A stretch of DNA of 64,000 nt. Source: Marisa cornuarietis (taxonomy: Eukaryota; Mollusca; Gastropoda; Architaenioglossa; Ampullariidae). Every line of letters begins with the position of its first letter. Within the stretch, counting starts at the first letter, position 1. The stretch covers positions 744,001 through 808,000 of the forward strand of contig SMMW01000523.1 of the NCBI GenBank assembly GCA_004794655.1, given 5' to 3'. Below the pieces are notes generated by a model that was not told where the DNA came from, searched no databases, and was given only the letters and a program-made list of their open reading frames with translations. A program made the translations under genes and the position numbers. Shown in pieces: positions 20,261-29,500 of the stretch.

Positions 20261-21678
20261 TGTCATGAGATAACTCGAGGGGGTAGGTAACAATCTGCCC
20301 ACTTACTGTCTAGAGCGCCTTGTTGACAAGCCTGAGGCCCTTTGGCGAGGAAGTAGGGGGCGTATGTTTTGGTATGGACGCCTAAATGGACGCGTGGAAC
20401 GGAAGGTGCTAAGTGATTTCGGCCGCCATGCGTGGCCGAGGGCTGGCTAAACGTCAACAAAGTCTGGGCAGAAGGGAGAAAGTTATCCTAAGGCGCGCAC
20501 CTGGTTTTGCCGTCAGACCACGTAATAGGACAGGGGGGGGAGGGAGGTTTAGCCACCTGACCGCAACCACCTGTAGGCGTGGCCTGTGGTCAGAAAGAGA
20601 TCTCCTCCTGTCGTTTGCTGACTCTAATTGTAGCTGATTGGATGATGAGTTACTGACCAATGGCATCCCTCGTTGTATGTATCTGTGAGAATGTGGAGAG
20701 ATAAATAGAGAGACAAGAACACATTTCAAGGGCTTTTTGGCGAACGTCTGAGTGGGGGAGCAACGGGTCACCAGCCAAAGCGGCTTCAGCTTTCTAACGC
20801 CAGCAACACTTCTGCCTCGGACCAAGTCTTAGCCACGAGGGCAAGACTCGGGAGGAAAGAAGTCGGGTTAGAGAACCTTGAGAGAAGGAGGCAAGTAATT
20901 GGCGACGTACTGTCAAGACTGCCTGCTGTTGTCGTGGAGAGGAAAGGGCTGTGTGACTGTGGGCTCGCTCTACCGGTGTGAGAGGTAGAGGCTCAACGTT
21001 GAGGCCGCCAGAAGTCGTCGGGTCTCAAGGACTGAGACCGTCTGTGGTGGTGTTTGCTTGGCGGCTGTACGAGGCATTACAGTCGTCGAGGAACCCACGT
21101 GTGTACCTCGAGTGGTACAAGGCTCGAATCTGGGTCACCGGGACAAGCAGTCGTCGCTCTCTGACGTGGTGACAGTTCGAGGGAGGAAGACGTCAGACCA
21201 TCAGACATCACTTCGAAGGGAAATCGTCAGTGTGTCGTGGCAGTCAACTGAAGTATTGGACTTTCAACAAACCAGCTGTAACAGAGCTAAGTTGGTGTGC
21301 TTGCGAGTGTGTATGGTATTTGTAAAGAGAGGCAACAGCACTGTAACATCAGAAGTACGCTCTAGCACGGATAGTATTGGGACCCCCCTAGACGAGTCCA
21401 TTCGATTGTGTTTTGTTGAATTGCTTTTGTAATGAATAAATCTTTTCTTTATTGTTACATTGAAATCTTACGTCGTTGAGTATTGTGTTCGGGGAAGAGC
21501 AGGGGTGGGGGCTCGTGAGCCAAGTTGTGTAATTGGATGACTGACGTGTGATTATCGTGTGTTTTCCCCTGCAGTTAATGTTGACGTGGGCGGCTAGTGT
21601 TGAGTGACTAGTGCCCACGTGCCCATTCCCCGGGGCCAGTATTCACGTTCTGGTTGAAAGACCAGGGATACTGTCACA
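20261..21678 (+). mobile_element. solo LTR, family A, copy 1
   Basis: Begins TGTCATGAGATAAC and ends GGGATACTGTCACA, flanked by a perfect 5-bp duplication CTAGG (20256-20260 and 21679-21683). ATAAATAG near 20700 is a TATA-like site, and AATAAA lies at 21435. It is 1,418 bp with no internal sequence, so it arose by LTR-LTR recombination. It sits at the inversion joint of the twin-primed LINE. Copy 2, inverted, lies at 34536-35956; six differences were counted over the first ~270 bases, about 2%. The ORFs inside it are not genes. Confidence 0.93.
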
Positions 21679-22263
21679 CTAGGGTGCGCTCCAAAGCTGA
21701 TCTAACTTTTTTGATTGTCCAAACGGTCTAAAACAAGGAGAAATAACTAGCCCTATACTCTTCTCCTTGCTAATAAACGAACTTGCACGAGACATAGTCG
21801 AGAATGGAAAACATGGCATTCAGCTTCAACCGGATTTGCTAGAAATCTTCATTTTACTGTTCGCAGACGATATCGTTCTGTTGTCGGACACTGCCAGCGG
21901 TCTACAAAATCAATTAAATGTACTCTCTAAAAGTGCAATAGCACTAAATCTTACAGTGAACCTCGAAAAATCTAACATAATTGTGTTTAGAAAAGGTGGA
22001 CACCTAGCAAGGAGAGAAAAATGGACTTATAATAATAACGCGATGAAAGTAGTCAACTCCTATAAATACCTGGGCCTATTCTTTACTACTAAACTGTCAT
22101 TTTCATCTGCCCTCAGAGACCTGACAACAACAGCAAAAGTAGGGATTATCCAAATCTTTAAAACTCTTTGGAAAATGCAAGACTACACACCTGACCTTTT
22201 ACTTAAGCTTTTTGATAGCCAGATAAAGCCTCTGCTCTTATACGGATCAGAAGTATGGGGCTT
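21679..22263 (+). mobile_element. twin-primed LINE, inverted RT segment
   Basis: Plus-strand coding: FFDCPNGLKQGEITSPILF (RT motif B region, after a one-base frameshift), then LLINELARDIVENGKHGIQL, motif C FADDIVLLSD, LNLTVNLEKSNIIVFRKGGH, SYKYLGLFFTTKLSF and SQIKPLLLYGSEVWG. It is cut at 22263 by the gypsy element and resumes at 28838. It encodes the part of the protein directly before the half at 19541-20215 but on the opposite strand. Confidence 0.88.
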
Positions 22264-23373
22264 TGTCATGAACCTGCCGGGTTCAAGGCCAGAACAACAC
22301 GGCCGAAGCCTGGGTAGCTTAATTATATGGGGCTGCGGTCAGTCAAAGGACGATCCATTCTGTCCCATTTTATGTCTTGACAGGCCGAAGTGATAGATGT
22401 AGTCGATTTAGGTCCTTGGACATAGGGGTAGGTTTTGGAAGTTTGGAGAATAGCGGGTGGTTGTAGTTTTACTAGTAACATTGCGAGCGTCAGGGCTGGG
22501 GAGAGTTAGTTTGAGGGTCACGTGGTTAGATGGGTATTTAGTTCGGGTAGAGGAATAGTCGTGGCTTTTTCCCCCTGATACTACAGCTGAGACAACCGTC
22601 TCTGAGTGCTAGGCAGCCGCAGGCAGCAAATCTGTAAGGGAAGCCCGTTCTTTGTGAACGTAGTAGCACTATTTGCTGGCACTTGCAGGCTGGACGTTAA
22701 AGGTGTAGAGAAACGGCCTCTGTTAGTCTATACGGCAAGAAGGGGAGACGACATCAGGACCTGCGTAATCAACCCGACCACCTGTTGCCTGGGGCAACCT
22801 CTGGAAGAAGCGGCTGACAGTGTGCCTCGTCGGTCTTTCCCCCGGAATTCTTCGTCGTCGGAAGCCGGTGCCAGACCCCTGTCGTCGAGCGTCTTCTGCG
22901 CCGCGGTGTTTCAGTGCCTGGGGCAACGAGCTGAACCCGTCGTGCCAGTGGACAAGGGACAGTGTGTCGGGACGATCACGCTTCACCTCTCATCTCCACC
23001 ATCGTTGTCTGGGACAACCGAGAGTGATATAGTGTTCCGCACTATCGGTGACAGTAGTGTTTACGATCAGTGGATTTCTGCTCGCCAGACCCAGGGCTCT
23101 CTCGCAGCGGAGGGAACTGTAACTTTATATCTCTGTGGTCTGTACACAATCTAATTGTTTTAATTTTGTTTTAATAATAATTGTTGACCTGTACTGTGTT
23201 GTCAGGCGTTGTTGCGCACGCGAATGAAAAGGGAGTGAAGGAGGCGTGCGGACGTGGGAACGCAGATGAGTGGGGCGTGAGAGGGTGGAAGGTGGTGTGA
23301 AGCGAGCCAGCGTAGTGTTCCCTTTCCCCCTCGGGCTTGGTTGTCAACCCCCCCTCTCTGCGGGTTCGTCACG
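22264..23373 (+). repeat. 5' LTR of the gypsy element
   Basis: Starts TGTCATGAACCTGCCGG and ends GGGTTCGTCACG (CACA in the 3' LTR); 1,110 bp. It keeps a ~588-bp block (22345-22932) that the 3' LTR lacks. The open frame at 22606-23154 lies wholly within the LTR and is not a gene. Confidence 0.9.
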
Positions 23374-23375
23374 AA

Positions 23376-23392
23376 TGGGGGCTCGAGTCCGG
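23376..23392 (+). other. primer-binding site, tRNA-Pro-like
   Basis: TGGGGGCTCGAGTCCGG starts two bases after the LTR. The first ten bases match the complement of tRNA-Pro 3' ends (TGGGGGCTCG), after which the match breaks. The primer tRNA is therefore tentative. Confidence 0.55.
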
Positions 23393-23767
23393 TGATGTGA
23401 ATGTGTGTTGTTGAATAGAAGTCAGGTTTAAGAATCTAGTGATTGGAAGTGCGAGAGTGTGTCTTTCGTCACTTGTCCTGTGTCTGTTCTATTACAAGAT
23501 AATTATTTGGATTGATGATTTTATGACTCTTCTTTGCATTTGTGTTATTTTAGATTTGAAGCTTTGATGATTGATTGTTCAGGGGCTAGAAGTTTAATTT
23601 CTGTTTACATAATTGCTCTACATAAGAATTAGTGATTAAGTACTGGTGAACACAAGTGTGTCAAATCGCTAGTGTCATTGCTATTGTAAACAGACTGCAA
23701 GTGCCCAGCCAGTAGCTGAACAGAGTGGTGGAAGGTAGTTGTAGTTTGATAGGGTTTTTAGAAGTTT

Positions 23768-25261
23768 ATGATGGAGAAGGAATTCTGCCTTACCACTAGG
23801 GAAAAGCAAAAGGAGTTAAAAAAAAGACGGTGAAGAACGCGGGCTGGCTGGGAATGCTTTATGGGAGTATGTAGACAGGGAGATGGAGAAATGGAAAAAA
23901 GAGAAAAGCGAGGAGAAAGATCGAATCGAGCGCGAGAAGGAGCGAGCCGAAAGAGAGAAAGAGAGGGAATTTCAGAGGGAGATGCATCAGCTAAGCATAG
24001 GGACAGGAGAGTCTAGGATAAGTGATAGCGAATCAGAGGGCGAAGGCAGTTCAAGTAGACCCAGAGGCAGGGGTATCGGATTAACATGGCCCCCTTTGAC
24101 GATAAAAAAGATGATGTAGAAGATTACATCAACCTCTTCGAGAAGTTAGCCAGAGCAAACCAGCTCCCGGAGCGAGAGTGGGCCCTCCAACTGGAGGCTT
24201 TACTGCAGGGCTCTGCAAAAGAAGTGTGCAAAGGGCTGTCTGATGAAGAAGCACAGGATTTCCCCACCCTTAAGACAGCGTTGTACAAACATTATGAGCT
24301 AACTGCCCGTTTGTACCACGAAAAGTTTAGAAAGGCGAGCAAAAGCGCAGGAGAGACTCATGCGCAATACCATCGGCGGGTCTGCCACTACTTCGACAAG
24401 TGGCTTGAACTTGCGGGGGTGGATAAGAAAGATTATGTTAGCATTAGACAGGAGATGGCTAAGGAGGTGATTTTCGGGGGGTATAGGCCGGAACTGAGCC
24501 GATATTTGTTAACAGCTGGGGTCTCTAGCCTCGACGAGATTAGCCAGGCCGCTGAGAGGTTTGATGAGGCTGGCAAGTATTACAGACCAGACAGTCACCA
24601 CAGACACCGACCACAACATGTAGCCCAGGCAAGGGATAACCGACACGACACCGAACGAACTGACGGTGCAAAGCAAACGACGACTGATGACCGCCCAAGC
24701 AAACCACCACCTCGTAACCTACCGGATGACAACACGACAGGTGAACGACGAGCGAAGGGAACCGTCGTTTGCTATGTCTGCAAAAAAAGGGGCCATTACG
24801 CGAGAGACTGTAGGAAGGGCGGGGTGGGGGACGTTAACGCGGTTTCCCTTCTAGATGGACCACGTCCTAACTTGACGACAGGGCGCGTGAACGGTCAGGA
24901 GTGTGACATTTTACTCGACTCAGGCTGTGACCTACCTGCCGTAGTGCACCGAAAACTAGTACGTGCAGAAGACATTACAGGTGGGACCGTTCAAGCTAGG
25001 TTCGCTGATAGCTTCTCAACCACCCTCCCCCTTGCATACGTTGAGGTGAGTTGTAAATACGTTACGGGGAAAATTGAGGCAGCAGTTATAGAACGTCCGA
25101 CGCACGATTTCATTTTAGGCTGTCGTTATGTGTTACCAAGTCCAAACGTATCCGCACCAGTACATCATGTCAGCGCTGTCACCCGGAGCCAAACAACCGT
25201 GAGGAAGCCCGAACCTCTAGGAGCCACGCCCGCTGTTGGAAATACCACACGCAAGAGATAA
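23768..25261 (+). pseudogene. Gag and protease of the gypsy element
   Basis: The coding start is best placed at ATG 23768/23771 (MEKEFCLTTREKQKELKK). An 8-A run at 23818-23825 shifts the frame. Residues from 23835 to 24080 are extremely charged (Glu/Lys/Arg coiled coil). A second shift lies at a C-run near 24090-24094. In the 391-residue main frame (24086-25261) a retroviral-type capsid covers residues 8-165 (DDVEDYINLFEKLARANQLP, YHRRVCHYFDKWLELAG). A CCHC knuckle is at C229, C232, H237, C242. An aspartic protease follows with the catalytic triplet D278-S279-G280 (ILLDSGCD) and FILGCR near its end. Gag packages RNA; the protease cleaves the polyprotein. The stop at 25259-25261 overlaps the next frame at -1. 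Confidence 0.9.
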
Positions 25262-26515
25262 CAGAGCTGCAGAAACAGGACGCTAGCTTAGACAAGCTGA
25301 GAAAATTAGCAGAGCGAAACGAAGTGCAAGAAAGGAAACGCGGTAAGGTCCAGTTTTTCTTCAAGAAAGGTATCCTACATCGACACGTGAAGAGGGGAGA
25401 TCAAGAATACAAGCAATTGTGCGTACCGGTAACCAAGCGCCAGGACGTTATGAGGCTCGCGCACGAGGGCCTACTAGGCGCACATGGGTATAGCTAAGAC
25501 GGCTGACAGGGTCACCACCCAGTTTCACTGGCCAGGTATTTCCGGGGATATCAAACGCTTTGTACGGTCGTGCGACATTTGTCAGAGGACGATGCGAGCC
25601 GATCGCCACCCCGCGCCATTGGGCGTGATACCGTTGATTGACGAACCATTCAAGCGAGTAGCAATGGACCTGGTAGGGCCACTCAAGCCCTCGTCGGAGC
25701 GAGGACACCGGTTCATCCTCACAATAGTCGACTACGACACTCGCTTTGCGGAGGCCACGCCCTTGAAGAATGCCGACACGGAAACTGTAGCTGAGGCCCT
25801 GCTCGGGATATGGTCACGAGTGGGAATACCAGAAGAAATAATGACGGATCAAGGGACGCAATTCATGAATCACGTCATGGCTGAAGTCAATCGTCTCCTG
25901 TCCGTACAGCACCATACAACCACCCCCTATCATCCACAGTGTAACGGGCTGGTGGAACGTTTCAACGGAACTCTGAAGTCGGCATTAAGGAAACTCACGG
26001 CAGAGAAACCTCGCGACTGGGACCGTTACCTCCCAGCCCTACTCTTTACATATCGTGAGGTGCCACAGAGCTCGTTAGGCTTCTCTCCCTTTGAATTGGT
26101 TTACGGGAGGACGGTGAGGGGACCCCTGGCGGTCCTTAAGGCGTTGTGGACGGACGAACAGACGGGAGAAGCGATTAAGACAACATACCAGTACGTAACC
26201 GACCTGCGCAACAGGCTTGAATTCGTCGGGAAGCTGGCGCGTGAAAACTTGAAAGAAGCCAGGAAGGTGCAAAGCCGACAGTTCAACGCGCGAGCGAAAC
26301 CACGCGAGTTTCAGGTGGGGGAAAAAGTGTTGCTATTATTGCCAACCTCCCATAACAAGCTAGAGCTTAAATGGCGGGGGCCCTACGAGGTGACCCAACG
26401 GTTATCGGGCCTCAACTATCGGGTAAAGCTCGAGCGGCACGACAAAATATTTCACGCCAACCTCCTGAAACGCTACGTAGAGAGAGAGAGGGTGAGGATG
26501 GCGGACCCTTGGTAG
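25258..26515 (+). pseudogene. integrase of the gypsy element
   Basis: The part 25258-25480 encodes a linker (ELQKQDASLDKLRKLAE) and the first zinc-binding histidines (LAHEGLLGAH). After a 2-bp loss in a CA run at about 25480, the frame from 25484 gives 343 residues. They hold C30 and C33 completing the HHCC finger, catalytic D62 (MDLVGP), D122 (TDQGTQF) and E158 (NGLVERFNGT) with D35E spacing, and a GPY/F module (WRGPYEV, 297-303) near the C-terminus. It inserts element DNA into chromosomes. It lies between protease and RT, unlike ordinary gypsy. Its end overlaps the RT frame at a GA run (26479-26491), which supports one original polyprotein. Confidence 0.9.
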
Positions 26516-28035
26516 TGGCGACCATAGTCGCTGAAGAGGTGGAGCCAGTACTGGGGGCCGCCGATACACTCCCAAATTACCCCACCACGACGACGGAGAC
26601 CTATCGAGATGTGCGCATAAATCCTGACCTGTCAGAAGCTGAACAGGCTAACCTGAAGGACCGGTTGACCTCTTTCTCCGATACGCTCACTGACAGACCA
26701 GGACTGACCTCACTGACGGAGTTCACGCTTAAATTGACCACAGATACCCCGATCAGGTTAAAACCTTATCCCATCCCACACGCAAAGTTAGAAACCATCA
26801 AGACAGAGATTCAAGGAATGCTAGAGATGGGCGTCATCGATAGGGCGGAGGGGGCGTACAGCTCCCCGATTGTACTGGTGAAAAAGAAGGATGGCAGCCA
26901 CAGGTTCTGCGTCGATTACAGAAAGCTGAACCAGATCACGGAATTTATCGCCGAGCCCCTGCCTGATCCAGACACCATCTTTGCGCAGTTGGCCCGAGCC
27001 AAATTTTTCTCGAAAATCGACTTAGCAAAGGGATACTGGCAGATCCCCGTCAGGCCCGAAGACAGACCGAAACTTGCGTTTACCTCTCCCATGGGATGCT
27101 ACCAATGGAAAGTCATGCCATTTGGGGTCCAGAATGCGCCGAGTGTTTTCACACGCATGATGCGGCAGCTGTTAGAACCGCCTGAAGGGAAGGGTGTCCA
27201 TAATTTTATGGACGATTTGCTACTAGCAACAGAAACATGGGAGGCACACGTACAGTTGCTTGTCGACGTGTTTTCCCGCTTAAAGGCCGTGAACCTGACT
27301 GCACGGCCCACGAAATGTGAGTTAGGCTACCGCTCACTTGACTTCTTGGGGCACAAGATAAGTGAGGGGGCGATCGCACCGGCGGACAGCAAAGTGGCAC
27401 AGCTCCTGGACGCCGCACGACCTGTGACAAAGACAGAAGTTCGTAGCTTCCTAGGACTGGCAGGGTTTTACAGACGTTATATCCCCAACTTCAGCGCCAT
27501 TGCTTGTCCCTTGACTGACTTAACGCGAAAGGACCAACCGACCACAGTTCGATGGACGGATGCTTGTCAGAAAGCTTTTGAGACCTTAAAGCAGAGTCTG
27601 GCATCTGGTGCCGTCACCAAGCTACCAGACATCGCGAGACCGTTTATTCTGAGAACTGACGCGAGCGACAGAGGTGTCGGCGCTGTCCTCTTGCAAGACC
27701 ACGGGGGTACTAAATACCCTGTGGCCTTTGCGAGCAGGAAGTTATCTCGAACTGAACAAGCATACTCGGTTAATGAGAAAGAATGCTTAGCTCTAATCTG
27801 GGCCTTATCTAAATTCGAGCAGTATCTGTACGGTCGAGATTTCTTGCTGGAATGCGATCACCAGCCCTTGGCTTTCCTGAGCCAAGCGACACACGCCAAC
27901 GGCCGACTAATGAGGTGGTCGCTGTTCCTTCAGCAATACCACGCCCACATTAAGTATATCCCAGGGAAGGAGAACGTGGGGGCAGATTATATGAGCAGGA
28001 GCCTGCCATGCGATGTAGCAAAAGGAAAAGATTAG
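26480..28035 (+). CDS. reverse transcriptase and RNase H of the gypsy element
   Basis: The open frame extends from 26371, but homology starts near 26480, so about the first 38 residues are out-of-frame integrase sequence. Numbering from 26371: RT with KKKDGSHRFCVDYRKLNQIT (171-190), first catalytic Asp D217 (KIDLAKGYWQIPV), the PFGVQNAPSVF segment (250-260) and FMDD (279-282). RNase H follows, with D430 (RTDASDRGVG), E471 (NEKE), D496 (CDHQPL) and D539 (NVGADYMSR). All catalytic residues look intact. The frame is uninterrupted over 1.55 kb and ends with TAG at 28033-28035, about 280 bp before the 3' LTR. No integrase or envelope follows. Confidence 0.92.
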
Positions 28036-28301
28036 TCTAGAATGTGATCGGAGAATAGCCTACTTACAGTGGGTGTAAGAGGAGGTGTAAATATTATTCA
28101 TAGATGTGATTTTTAATAATATGTAGTTGATGTTGTGCCTAATCAGGATGCACCATGTTATGTTTTGAGAACGCGAAGAATGCGTTTATCTGAGGCTAGT
28201 GGACCATAGTTGTTTTAGTTTTGCTATTGGTTTTAGTTGTTTTGTTTTAAGCTGTTGTGTTGTTCTCGCCTAATTTTGAGAAAACCCCAGGTTTTACTCT
28301 T

Positions 28302-28312
28302 GAGTGGGGGGA
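28302..28312 (+). other. polypurine tract
   Basis: GAGTGGGGGGA directly precedes the 3' LTR start (TGTCATGA). It is the expected primer for plus-strand synthesis, one base interrupted by T. Confidence 0.8.
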
Positions 28313-28837
28313 TGTCATGAACCTGCCGGGTTCAAGGCCAGAACAACACGGCCGAATCCTGGGTAGCTTAATTATAGGGGGCTGCGGTCAGTCCGAACCC
28401 GTCGTGCCAGTGGACAAGGGACAGTGTGTCGGGACGATCACGCTTCACCTCTCATCTCCACCATCGTTGTCTGGGACAACCGAGAGTGATATAGTGTTCC
28501 GCACTATCGGTGACAGTAGTGTTTACGATCAGTGGACTTCTGCTCGCCAGACTCAGGGCTCTCTCGCAGCGGAGGGAACTGTAACTTTATATCTCTGTGG
28601 TCTGTACACAATCTAATTGTTTTAATTTTGTTTTAATAATAATTGTTGACCTGTACTGTGTTGTCAGGCGTTGTTGCGCACGCGAATGAAAAGGGAGTGA
28701 AGGAGGCGTGCGGACGTGGGAACGCAGATGAGTGGGGCGTGAGAGGGTGGAAGGTGGTGTGAAGCGAGCCAGCGTAGTGTTCCCTTTCCCCCTCGGGCTT
28801 GGTTGTCAACCCCCCCCCTCTCTGCGGGTTCGTCACA
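28313..28837 (+). repeat. 3' LTR of the gypsy element, with internal deletion
   Basis: 525 bp. It starts TGTCATGAACCTGCCGG and ends GGGTTCGTCACA. By comparison with the 5' LTR it lacks ~588 bp between GGTCAGTC and GAACCCGTCG. The shared parts differ by a few substitutions and one C-run length change. Confidence 0.9.
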
Positions 28838-28962
28838 GGCTTAAAGAGTTATCTCCCAGTAGAAATAGCACACACTTTCACATTAACGAAATTACTAAAT
28901 GTCAGCCCAAAACCCCCAAACGATATGGTCTATGATTGGCCAGTAGGGCGGCCAGTTAGTGG
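28838..28962 (+). mobile_element. twin-primed LINE, end of the inverted segment
   Basis: After the duplicated GGCTT the LINE frame resumes directly: LKSYLPVEIAHTFTLTKLLN, then SPKPPNDMVYD and GRPVS. This continues SEVWG at 22263 and stops about where the other half (SCIRCW at 20215, minus strand) takes over. It is the outer end of the inverted part. Confidence 0.82.
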
Positions 28963-29500
28963 TGATTGGCCCCCGAGTTTGTTTTGGGTCCGGGAGGGCG
29001 GAGGGGACCCGCACGAGAAGGACGGGGCGACGACACCCCTCAACCCCACCTTCCCCAGGTGGACACAGCAGCGCTGCCACCCGACACTGCCGACACTGCC
29101 GCTTTAGCCCTCCCGGGGACTATAAAAAAGGAAGGTTCTTACAGCGCCGTGACACAATCAAGAAGACAGCGAAGGTCAGTGTGCTTGTTCGATATGGAGG
29201 ACAGGAGCAATTGGAGGCCCCTCCGAAGCAGTTGCTGTTGACATATGGGGGGTAAATGTCGAGGACAGTTTTGGTATTTTTGTTGACTAACACGCGAGAA
29301 GGACGCCAGCACGGAATTATATAGTAACTCGTGGACGCCAGCCAGTAGCCTGGCTGATAGAGAACCGATCGCTGATAAATGAAATGGACAAAGTTACGTT
29401 ACGAATACTCGAATACTGTGTACTGTGCAGCTGACCAGGTCGCCAGAATAAAAAGGTTTCAACAACCTACGGCACGCGTGTGGTAGGTCACCCTGTTACA
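28963..29500 (+). mobile_element. solo-LTR-like sequence (family D)
   Basis: A TG...CA segment of 538 bp with promoter-like organisation: the GC-rich repeat (28963-29116), TATAAAAAAGG at 29121-29131, AATAAA at 29447-29452 and an end at CCTGTTACA (29500). No matching target duplication is visible (AGTGG versus CTAAG). The left end abuts a rearranged LINE, which could explain this. A 25-bp segment at 29360-29384 recurs exactly at 38240-38264. Confidence 0.45.

Larger units (their letters stand above)
22264..28837 (+). mobile_element. Ty3/gypsy element with integrase before RT (Gmr1-like)
   Basis: A 6,574-bp LTR retrotransposon with both LTRs, primer site, gag, protease, integrase, RT, RNase H and a purine tract. 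It is flanked by a 5-bp duplication GGCTT (22259-22263 and 28838-28842) inside a LINE. The pol order PR-INT-RT-RH differs from normal gypsy (PR-RT-RH-INT) and matches the Gmr1 group, known as gypsy elements with copia-like order. RT, integrase (with GPY/F module) and Gag all look gypsy-type, not copia. The LTRs differ at only about 1% of shared positions, so the insertion is fairly recent. Five frame breaks separate the coding pieces; four lie at homopolymer or dinucleotide runs. Confidence 0.92.

Noticed and set aside
20454..20825. 123-codon frame on the minus strand, with a near-identical frame at 35394-35729
   Set aside because: Both lie in copies of the same solo LTR; conservation reflects recent common origin, not selection.
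22606..23154. 182-codon open frame
   Set aside because: Lies wholly inside the gypsy 5' LTR; part of it reappears in the 3' LTR only because the LTRs are copies.
17291..29500. Repeats D at 17.3 and 29.0 kb as the two LTRs of one large element
   Set aside because: The LTR next to the tRNA-Lys primer site ends in a different sequence from D at 29500, and there is no matching target duplication.
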